A DNA stretch of 64,000 nucleotides from Schistosoma mansoni (taxonomy: Eukaryota > Platyhelminthes > Trematoda > Strigeidida > Schistosomatidae): positions 21,335,038 through 21,399,037 of the forward strand of contig NC_031496.1 of assembly GCF_000237925.1 (NCBI RefSeq), in the 5' to 3' direction. The notes beneath the pieces were generated by a model. It did not search any database. It saw only the letters and a list, made by a program, of their open reading frames with translations, and was not told the origin of the DNA. Of this stretch, positions 40,101 through 52,100 are shown piece after piece; the first letter of the stretch is position 1, and each line of letters opens with the position of its first letter. Made by a program: the position numbers and the translations under genes.

Positions 40101-43100
40101 ACTTTCCTCTGAAGTAGATGTTGAACTACATTATTTGAAGCTAGTAACGGTTGTTTTACAGTGTTTATTAACAAAACTGAGGTACAAATCTATTATCACT
40201 CGTACAACCTACCCAAGGGCTATCTGGCATTATAGTAAGCTTGTAGCCATATAAATAATGGGCTGTTTCCTTTCCATTAGTATCTTTCCTAGTCATGGTC
40301 TATAGAGTTTATTTTTCCACTCAAAATGTTTGGTTGTTTTTGGCGATCATGTTTTTAACAAACCTCGAACGAGTTAGTAACTGGTGGACATTGCGGATTG
40401 GTTTCAGCTTATATGGTTTTTGATTTCTAAGTCATTTTCATTGTACAGTCCGAATTAGACTGTATAATGGTTTCAGAGTAGTCTTATATTACTAAAAAAG
40501 GTATGATTTATATGTTTATATTCATGTTTATAAATATTTGAATGATTATCAATAAATGATCTATTTAGGGTTTCCATGATCATTTCATCAAATATGATCG
40601 GTTTTTGGTTAAGGTATAGTTTAGGGGCTAGCTCATCGGGATTGATGTGACTTTCAAGTTCAGCTTTTATCCATCGAACCACTAATTCAAACTTCATTCT
40701 GTTTACTTTGATTTAGGCTACGGAGAAGCATATTAGCGTGCGTGTTCATGGTTACTTAATGTTGTTGACGTAAATTTAAAAGAAATAACTTAAAATCTCA
40801 CTTCCTTGACAGAGATTTCGTCCACTCTCAGTAGGATTACTACTGCCCTTAGTTAACCTTTAAAGAACGTGTTATTATCTATCTTGAGGTTTAAGAACTT
40901 GAAATTCCAAGATTGTTATATCTGGTTTCTACTAAGGAGTTTCTTCATCTTGACCAGTCGTTTGTTAGTATATTTTATAACTGCTTTTTATCAGTTAGTA
41001 TTTTAATTATGATAAATGTTCACATTGTTCTTTGTCGATCGAAGAGATAGATTTTCTACAACTCACTACCATTACCTTTAAATAAATTGTAATGAAAATA
41101 GTAATAACCGCTTTAAGTGTTCTAACAGTTAATCGATTTCTCAGTGACTAGTCTGACTGGTCATATACTTATAGTGTGATCGAAACTTGGTCCAACATCT
41201 TCGATCATGCGATTAAAGATCAGGTAGTGAAAATATTTACTTATCATTCATTGCTTTTCAGAAATTTATGTGTGAAATGACAATAACTCTCTCTGTAGTT
41301 TTATACAAATTAATTTAGAATTTCTTTCTGTTGTATGTATGATATCATTCAGTATTTATTTTCAAAGCTTTTCTCCATTTAAATCAATTTCAAATTTTTT
41401 GTAATAGACAATATTTCATGTAGTCGATTTTACTAGTATATCTTTCGAGGGTCGTTGAATTAGTAATTAAACCATTCAACTCTTAATCGTTATGTCAAAA
41501 ATCCGAACTCATTGCTCCATCGATATCGGTTTAAATGATTGAGTAGTTTGGTTAACTTTCGTACAAAGTATGTGTGTGGTCCCAAAACTGCTTACATTAA
41601 ACATTTGCTTACTTAATATGTTACAGTTATACATATTTCCTCACATCAGTTTCTTCTCTCTCAATCATATTTCCATTGGGCATTAACTATTCCTGCTCTT
41701 CGAAGATTATAAATTTAATTGAAGACAGTTTTGAATTACATTCAATGTCTCTTTTATCCTTTAGTTTCTGTACGAAAATTATTTGATAATGAATCACCGT
41801 TGGGGTTACTATTCAGGTGGGTTGATCAAGATCCAAATAATTTTAACAATATCCTGAGTGTGAAGCGATTAGTACTACAAGAGAATGAAACCGGTGATAT
41901 TGAAGTAAGTTATTTACTACTTATATGTTGCTAATCACCTTACTTACTCACGCCTGTTACCCACCCCTCTTGGGACTACAGGTTATCGATCAGGATTTCT
42001 CTTGTTAGTGTTTTTTCAGCAAAGTTATTTTCTGCGGGTTGAAGTTACTGACCCCGTACCCAAAACTCCTTTATCCGGGCTTGGGACCAGCAATGATCCT
42101 AGAAGGGTTACAGACGAGGTTTACCAATTGTCTCAAAAGGACAAGTAATCAGTATCCATGGCATATTTACCTATGAGATATCAATACTTTATTGTTTACA
42201 GAATACGATGAATAACCGCTGCATTTCACGTACGTTTGTTACCCCTCACCTACTTCGGTTTGTAGAACGAGATAGCAAGCATCCTAACCCCTCGTCAGCT
42301 GATAATGTGGCTCAAAACCTTGTATAATAATCTATACATGGTAATTAGTTTAAATTTGTTACAACGGTACACACAGGGTTTATTTCCCATTTGATTACAA
42401 TATTTTTGAAGCACACTGTCAAATCTTCTTTCAAGACAAATTGATTTAATGTGTGCTGCCACCTGTCTGTTCAAGTTAGTTATCAGCTTGGTTTTAACCT
42501 AAATACGTTCATCTTTGTTACTTCGGAAATTTCATAGAAAGTTGTTTCTAGCTTGGAGGTGGTCTATTTATATCAATCAGTTAAATATCTCGGTTAAACG
42601 GATAGCTCGATGTAACAAACATATGCATTAAGTTGTAACTGTTTAATGACAAATTCGTAGTAATTTGAGTAACTTACTTTATTGATAAATCAACTATAAA
42701 AACATAACACAATCACTAAATATCAATGACTTTTGAGAAGGCTTCAAAATGTATACTACATCAGGTAGATTCGTTTAGGCACCTAAAATTTCAATCATTA
42801 TTTTGCTTACAAATTACAATTCAGCTAGAATTATGTTGTTTTCTTCTAAACAATCACAACAATAACTTTTCATTAAGAAAATTTCTCATTGAAAGTATGC
42901 TCAATGTAAACAATTGTATTTCTATGTGATAATACAATAAATACAACTCAAAAGAAATATGTAAGTAACTTCATGTTTGTTGTGTACATATAATCAGCTG
43001 ATATGACCAATTTGAGTAAATTTGATTCTAAGCCTATTATTACTTAGTAATTGTTTATTGAATTACATTTAGTTTACAAGCTGTTTTAGTGTTTATAGAC

Positions 43101-46100
43101 TGATTAGGCATTTTTAAAATAGGATTTATAAAGTTGACCACCATCGGAAACCTGGAAGCACTGGACGGCCGTTTCGTCCTATTATGGGACTGCTCAGCAG
43201 TGCGCATCCACGATCCCGCCTTGCGAGATTCAAACCCAGGACCTACCAGTTTCGAGCCACAGCCCTTAACCGATAGACCACTGAGCCGGCATCTAACGGT
43301 GTTAATGTCTAACTTCAACTGATCCACGAATTATGAGCTACTATTCACCAATTGTCTTCAGTGAGTTGATATCTCTCAACAGACGTGGTTGAACTCCAAT
43401 GGTCACTGCTTCCCACTAGAACTCCAGGACATGTATCTTGAAGTCAGTCACTAGTGAGCATATGATTATAATCAGAAGGGGATTTGTGGAAATTTCAGTA
43501 TTTTTCAAAGTTGAAATCATGAGTCAATTGAAGTTAGACCACCATCGAAAACCTGGAAGCACTGGACGACCGTTTCGTCCTATTATGGGACTCCTCAGCA
43601 GTGCGCATCCACGATCTTTTGTGATTTTTTTCAGACTATCATTGCATTGTTTTTATGAAACGATTAAAAGTATAAGGCTTTATATTGTTTATGGATAGAT
43701 TTATTGTGCTCGTTGCATTCAAATATTAAGAACTTCCATGTAAAAACAAAGTAAAGTTGAGAAAGTATCTGGATTTAATTTTTAACTGATAAATTTAATT
43801 GAAATTCAGATGTAAGTTCTCTAATGTCTTTGAGGTAGTGATGAATGAAAATGTGAACAGTGCAGTAAGATAATATTTTCCCTGGGGTGTTTCATTAGAC
43901 ACTATTTTTTGGTCTTTTTTTTTTTACCAAAGTTTGCAATCGAAATTGGACAAGAAACTACTTCATTCTTATATGTAAATGTATCCTATTTCAATTTTAT
44001 TAATGGAACGTATTTACTAAGTATACCTCTAAATACTCGGCTTTAAGTCATACTTTTCACATGGAGGTTAGTGTTACCATAAATTCGCCCAAGCTCAAGT
44101 AAAACGGGGTTTAAATATGGAACTCAGTAACTGGAAGTTGCGTGCCTTAACCTATGGACCATATCTTCACCAAGGTTTGAAGTATTAGGTAACTCATTTG
44201 CCAATTAAGTAGCTATGTACTTTGCGTTGAGTCACACTACTTATCTCACTGCCACTGATATTACTTACCTCGTATCTGAATGTATGGAGCTTAGTTTGAA
44301 CCTGCAACCTACTGAATAAAAGCTGTGGTTGATAGTAAAGCCTTCAGTGACATATTGGTCATCATTTTAAGCATAATATCAGAAAAACTGTAGCTAAATA
44401 TTTCACTGCCACTAATCTCAAGTTAGTACACGGTTCCATCAAGTTGTTTATACGATTGTATTTTTACTGAGAAGGGATACTGAACACGGCTCATCATAGT
44501 GTATACATATATTGCAAGATAATGCCTCTATTTTGTATTTTGTTTTTTCATTCTTAGTGGACCACATTCAGTTTATCGGAGTTGCATACATTTTTGGGAA
44601 TATTGAATCGTGAAGAAAGTGATTATCGTAGACGTATTGAAATGAAATATGAAATACGCAGAAAAGAAATAAAACGTTTAATGGAATTACATAATAATAA
44701 ATTTAAATCTTTAGACAAGTCATTCAATGGTCAATTTAATTCTATTACTTCTAATGTAACCACTGAAATTGCTGAACGATATGAAAATGAAACAGTAACT
44801 AAACAATCATGCTATGAAAACTCGGAATATAATACCTATTCTTGTATGGATTCATTGTCTGCACCGGTTTCGCCAACATTATTTCGTAAAACAAACGAAC
44901 AAATAAATTTAAACGGTTAGATTCAGCTAAATTTCTTATGATTAATGTTTACCAATTTATTATTATTATTATTTATTTCAACACATAAATATTGGTACAA
45001 GGAAGCACCAGATAAATATGCGTCTCACAAATCTCATTTGATTTGTGTGAGGGCTGTGATACTGCCCAGGTGCCCAGATTGAAGCAGGTGGTTTTCTTAG
45101 GGAGCCACACCCGGAGCCTTTGACCTGATGGTCTATTCCACAAGGCAGTGGAACATCGTGAGGAGATGCAGTCCCATGGTAGCCGGTGACCAATAATTGG
45201 TCCATACGCCATTTGTTCCTTCAGGATACTGGAGCCCATGTACACCATTGGTTTGGAATGAGGGTTTTCCAACTCCCCTAGGTGAACTTTCCGTGTCCAC
45301 CAACCCGGTTAAAGCGCCGGACATTCGCTTTTCGTCCTCTCACTTTTGTGAACAACACCCCCGCCACGAGAAGGCAGTGAGTAGGACTTCCCTGGCAGAG
45401 GCTATATATTCGCGTGGCCATGTGAGGGCATTTCGAGAGGGAGAGCGAACTCTCCCCACTCTCGGCCGTACCAGGGCATTTGGGGGCAGCTATTTGATAA
45501 AATTTGTTTTACTAAGTAGTATATCTACTTCATATTGAACGTTGAATTATTTATCTTTACTGTCAAAAAGATTTTCCAATTAAGAAAGTTTACCAACAAT
45601 AAACAGGTGTATTAAACATCATTGAGATTGTATATTATAATAACAGTATGATTATTAGGTTAAGTTTTTAATAATAATAATGATAATAGATGTGTCCAGT
45701 ACCATAAGATTTGTTACTGTACAGAATTTTCAGCTCCAGTTGTGCACTATTGCAAAAGATTCTCACGTAACATACATTCAAATTTTAGTGACTTAAAAAC
45801 ATTTTTTGGAAGTATTTTCAACAGTGTTTATTACATTATTTGCAGTCATAAAAATAGGTGACTTAAACAATACAATGATTCACATTGCCAGACTAGCTTA
45901 AAGGAAGGAAATCGGAAAACAGTAGGATGAAATTTGTCTGAATAATAATAATAATAATTAATACTCAAGGATAGCAGAAAACTACTAATTGGATTATGAA
46001 TACGCATCTACGGCTTCCATGTTCATAATTCTTGTTAATGATTTCGTTAATATATAAGTACATTAATTTGATTATGAAATATTTTAATTGATAAAAACGT

Positions 46101-49100
46101 CTGCCATACAGAATAATATCGTCTACGACAGTTTTTATTTAAGCTTCAACGAGACTATCTGAGTGAACTTTTAAACAATGCATTTTTTGTATGACTGTAA
46201 CTATGTTGATGACAATGAACGCTAGCGAAAATGTTCATTCAATTTAATCGTTTAATCAAGATCAAATCAATGTACTATATGTTAAATAATGAAATCTCGC
46301 AGATCATATAGAATACTCGTTTTAAAACTAATCCTTTTGAAATGATCATTCGGTTTCCACATATGATACTTAATTTATGTAGAACTAGTATGCAACCATG
46401 TTAGTTGAAAAAGTTACTGTACTTATAGCTGCGAGAAGAGTACAATCATGGGTAAACGATGACTAAGCGTCTTCCGTTATGTTGTCATTTTGGGTCATGT
46501 AGGAATTGCCTTTAAACCACATTACCTAAGTTCTTCAATCATGAATTACAATTACTTGGTTGATCTCAATCAAAAAATCTATATATCACCAAACGACTCA
46601 GACCATTGTTCAATGTCTTTTTGGATGGAGACCGGGCTTTCTTCTGATCGTTCTTAGTCCTTCTAACCATTCTTATATTAGGCAACATAGCACGTCTGGA
46701 TGGATGTTAGCTGGGGACACGCAACACACCTCACAACCATCCTGGCCAATAAACTTTTGCAACTTCGTCAGTAGATTTGCCGTTTTTACTTGGAACCCTA
46801 AATTTAAAATCTGGTAATTTCACCATATACTTTCAGTACTTCCAAGACAACTGTGATCACTTACTAACAGCTTATTCATTTCCTGAGGTTTCATAAATCA
46901 TATTTCACAATCTCTAAGGAGTAATAAGCAAATTATTGTGGAGTATATTCACAGATGAACATTTAGCCTGTATAACAGGTGTTATCATTTAATGTTTTTA
47001 CTGTAATCCATCATTTTATAGTTATTGTTAGATATAATATTTCATGTTTTGAATTGTTCATGCCGTTGTTGATTTGAAATCGATGGTGGGTTAGATTTCG
47101 TACCATTTTAATTTTTGTTACATACTTTTTATATGTGAAGATAGGATATTATTGTATTTGGTTTTATTCTTTCAGAGATTTCTTTACACTCTCAGATAAA
47201 TTTATTCTATCTTATTTCAGCACAATTTATTGATTATTTGTAGACCATTGAAATTTGTTTAAAAAATCGTGATATGAAAAAGGGCGCTAATAATGATGAT
47301 ATTTTCTTTAAAGTTTATATTTTACTTTCTTAACTATCACTGTAACATGTATTGTGTGTAGAATCAATTCAAATATTACAGTGCTGTTTCTATGCTAATT
47401 TTAACATTTCTTTTGTTAGCTTGCATAGTGTTTGGTTTTAGACAAAAGGGAAATATTCATCAACCTTATGGTTATTGATTTGGTAAGCTATATCACTCCT
47501 ACGCAGCTGAAATGCACACACACATATATGCACACATTGAATTTACGCACCTAAAGTATTTCATTTCTGAACCTGTTCTGCTGACATTAAGTATGAACAG
47601 AACATTGATCATGATTTACATTGATATCCTAAAAATTCTCGTTACTGTGATGTTCTGTGAACCCAAAAAGTAATATGGAAATCAGGGTGTCAGTGTTGAA
47701 GTTTGTCTGTGTATATTGTAAATTTGTGATTTTATTTGTACCAATTCTTTTTTTTTATAAGAAAGGATAAAAATAGTATTAGTGTGTTTGTTCAGTTGAC
47801 ATATATCAATAAGATATATCATTCCAAAATTTGTTCATCCGAACTTTCAAGAATCATTTTTTCCTTTCACATATCTTTAATTTGTAATTTTAAAGAAATT
47901 GATCATGTTTAGAAATATTTTAGATATCTCATGAACTGAAAGAAAAGGGAAAATATCTCTTTTTTCACTTATAAAGGTGAAATATAATAAAGATCATATA
48001 AAGGGTCTTTGGATTGTCTTAGTATATTACATTAACCCTGATTTGTGTGTGCTTCGCATAGACATTAAAGTATCATGAAATAAACAACTTTACTATTAGG
48101 TTAGTAGTAGCTTAGTTAGCTGTCCATTTAACTTCAAAATATCATGTTTCATGTTCTTGTTGTATGTGCCTTTAGTTTGGAAAATCGGATATTAGTAGTA
48201 GTATTATTAGCCATCAAATAATACATTCAGCTCAAAGACGAGTAAATAAACATTCACTTTTTTGATCAGTTACAGTGACTTCATTCTTATGGACATTAAC
48301 AAAATACTAAGCTATGTGTGCAATACTAAGTCAGGTTTATTTATTTGTATTAGACTTAGTACTTTAACATTGAAGATTCAGCAATTCTAGAGAGACTCTA
48401 TCAAGACTGTAGCCGTTATACAATAATTATATTCATGTGCTAGAAAATATGCAAAAAAACCTGAGAAGTGACACGAAACCAAGTCAAAAAATTTGTTTAG
48501 CTATACTTTTCTTCTGAAGCTTGATTTGTTCCTCTCTTGTCCGTAAGTTTAGCATTTAATTTGTGATTTCTAAGGCTGAGAAAAACCTGTTCTTGCACTT
48601 AATTTTTGAAGCGATCCGTTAGATGTAGTTGAAACTTTAGTGTATCTGGGTCGTTGTAAGAGTTCTGATAATGGCGTTGGAGATTAAATTAAAAGGTAAA
48701 GTGACTTATATCAGTCTGGGCCATTTTTGATGTTGTAATGTTAGTTTAGTTGTAAAACTCCGGGTTTACAACGTGTCGTTGTTGGGGATGCTAAATCCCC
48801 AGAAATCATTTGGTAAACATCTTATTTTTGTAATTTTATTTTGAAAATTTGAATTTTTCACTTGCGCATAAAAAGCGTCCACTTTTACCTTCAGTTTGTA
48901 TTTCCCACGTAGAAGGACCTTAAATGTCATCGATCCGTTTCCTCTTTTAGTGCGCTATTTTGTGAAGTTTACCAAGGACATTTTTGCAATGTATATATAC
49001 TTATGAGATGTGTGCTTGTTGATTCGTGCTTCCGACTGCCTGTGGAGTATAAATTTTCCTCGGCTAAATCTGGTCTTCTCCCTCTAGTTAGCAGGGCTGG

Positions 49101-52100
49101 GAGCATTGTAATAGTTAAGCTTGTCCTGTTGTATTGCTGACCTTCGTTCCGTTCGTCGGTTTTAAGTGGTATTGTAATCTCTTCAAACGTAGGAATTTTT
49201 GGGAGCAGTTATGCTATATACTTGAAAAAGCTGTCCTCTCTTAGTTGGATATGTTCAGCGACCTTCTGTGTCCGAAAATCGTTGTCTCCAAAGGATTGCC
49301 GACATTCAGCGACAACACCGTATTAGTAATTCTAAGGTTCGGCAATTTGTGTTCGAGCTCAATAGTCACAATGTAACTGGTATCAATATCTTGAAACACC
49401 AGTTTCAGTGGCTCGGGCATGTCTTACAGATTCATTCCAGAGATTTCTGCATCTCTATTTGCCAATTTAAGGCTCGCATGGATAAAGCAAAAATGCGGTC
49501 AGTTTATGATATGGTGCCGAGGTATCAAAGGAAGCTGTGTAGGACTAGAATTTGTGGGTTCATATGGACTCGCCGGTTGGGGTCTTAGATATGGTGCATC
49601 TCAGTGATTTGCGAAGTTATTAGACATAAAACAGAAACTAATGGTAATCCCGCCTTAATTTTCTTTTACATTCTTTATAAAATGTGATAAGGACTCTCCT
49701 AATTGAAAGGCTTCTCCGTCGTATTTTCAACTGAATTGTTATTATTATTATTAATGACTATTCAATACTATATTTTTGGTACAATAGAAAATTCTCAGCA
49801 CAGTGTTTCAGCGAATTTTCCTTTGTTGATCGATACTGATGATAGATATTAAAATCTTGTAGTGATATTGAGCAATTGTTTTCTAAATCATTTATCAGGA
49901 TTCTTGAATTGTGACTACACTACAATTAAGATACATGTTTATACTTAGTAGGAATTGAAGACAATCATTCTTGCCAATTAGTGATCGCCGGTTAGATGTT
50001 GTCAGCACTTTAGGAATCAACATCTGAACAACGTTCATTCTTTTCAATGCATACTGCCAGCCACCACGATGTCTTTGATTGTATTTTTTGTAAGTTATAC
50101 AGAGAAAGGTTGTGAACTTTTCATAAATGCGAAAAACAGGTAACTTTTTGAAATATCGAGATAGCAGGAACAGGTATCCCAGATATTCAACCAGTCCCCC
50201 AGCATACACTACTTTTGTCCATTTTTATTCATTTATTTTTAATCAGCCTCCACCTCTCTTTATCGCTTCAGAAATTCATTTCCATATTCGTGTGGGGAAT
50301 ATTCATTTTTATTGCCTAGTTGCACAATAATTTATGTGTATTAAATTAATAACTGCAAGAGGGTCGTATTAGTACAAGATACTCTGTCGAAGTCATTGCA
50401 CGGAAGGATTCTTCGTTTCAATTGTAATTTTTTCGAAATACATACTTCAAAAATACCTTATCAATTTCAAATGTCCGGTATCTTTAGTTAAGTGACTTAT
50501 TAAAACACATATTTGAGTATATTTGAATTGTGACTAATAGTGAAATCCGGACTGCTTTTCTCGTCCTATTTGCGTTCCGCTGTCTGGATTTACTTACATC
50601 TTAGAATTATTGTTTGTACAGAAATTCGAACGTTACATTGATTACCTCAAGCCCCATTAAAATACTGAGTTTAGTTAATCACTAGCTTGTTCAATAGTTT
50701 ACGTATGAAGTCTGTTTATCAGAGTTTGTATTATTTCTTCGTTGACATCCCTGTATTCCGCTGCTAGTCACAATCTACATATTTTGGAACTTTTAACAGA
50801 AAGGCTATATAAAGGTCTTTTCTCAGGATGACACCATGCCAACAAAGACTGATCAATTGCAGTCCTTTATTTCGACACCGGATTAATAAAAATCCTTACA
50901 TGTGTTCCAATCCGCACGTAGTCACTCATTAGTATTTCAACCTTACATTTATGTATAAAAGGTTTATTAATCCAAATTTTACATAAGTTTATCAGTTTTT
51001 GTTTAAATGAATCACGTATTTATGTGGTTATAACGCTAAAACTAATCTTCATATAGCCTATTTTCTCTTCAAAAAGTCAAGTTTTTCACAAGCCTCTTGC
51101 TTTATACTCTTTCTTGCCAATATATTACAGATTACAGATATCTCTATGGCTTGATATACACCAAAGTTTTAAGCTCCCATTCTGTCGTTTTTTTCGAAAT
51201 ATTTTGAATCCAACCCTGTTGTTGACCACTTTGATACAGTCATCACATTCTGAATTTATATCAGGGTACTTTTTTAACTTTTAAGATCTCATACACCTAC
51301 TGGACCATAATTTGTTAGTGTTAAGATCACAACGTACTAGTAGATCACCTGCTGGCTAGGTTATTGTACAGTTAAATTCAATTGTCTACAAATACATCGA
51401 CTCTTCATATATTATCTACACACATTACGTTTATACACCAGAGCAGAATTTTACTGCTCTACTGTACATAATTCGTAAAACCTAGAATAATGTGTTGGTT
51501 TCATCATAGAGATTCAATGCTAATCAAACTTTTCATATTTTTAAAAAGTTACTTAGTGAATTATTAATCAGATTTAGTCTGGATATTTGTATTAATCGAT
51601 GCTGTCCTTTTTTTAGTACTTCACTGAATGAGAATACAAGAACGTTTTTAGGTTGATCTCATTGTTTACGCGTATTTCTCTGATGCCTCTGAAGTTTTTA
51701 TGAGTTTTTCGTTCTTCTTTAATTAGCCCAATTAATTAACAACTTTAAAAACCTTATGTTCTAGCTCTCAGATCAGTCACATGACAGTCAACACTGTCAT
51801 TAACACTGTAAATTTTTGAGCTCTAATAATTATATATTATTTTATTGTTGAATTCGTGAGTTAATTGAAGGTAAACCACCATGGAAAGCCTGGAAGCACT
51901 GAACGGCCGTTTCGTCCTATTGTGGGACCCCTCAGCAATGCTTATCCACGATCTCGCCCGAGAGATTCGAACCCAGGACCTATCAGTCTCGCGCGCGAGC
52001 GCTTAACCTCGAGGCCACTGAGCCGGCATCCAACGAGACTGATAGGTCCTGGGTTCGAATCTCGCGAGGCGGGATCATGGATGCGCACTGCTGAGGAGTC

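Noticed and set aside
45197-45538. 113-codon plus frame
   Set aside because: Same retroposon as above, second copy; no protein resemblance.
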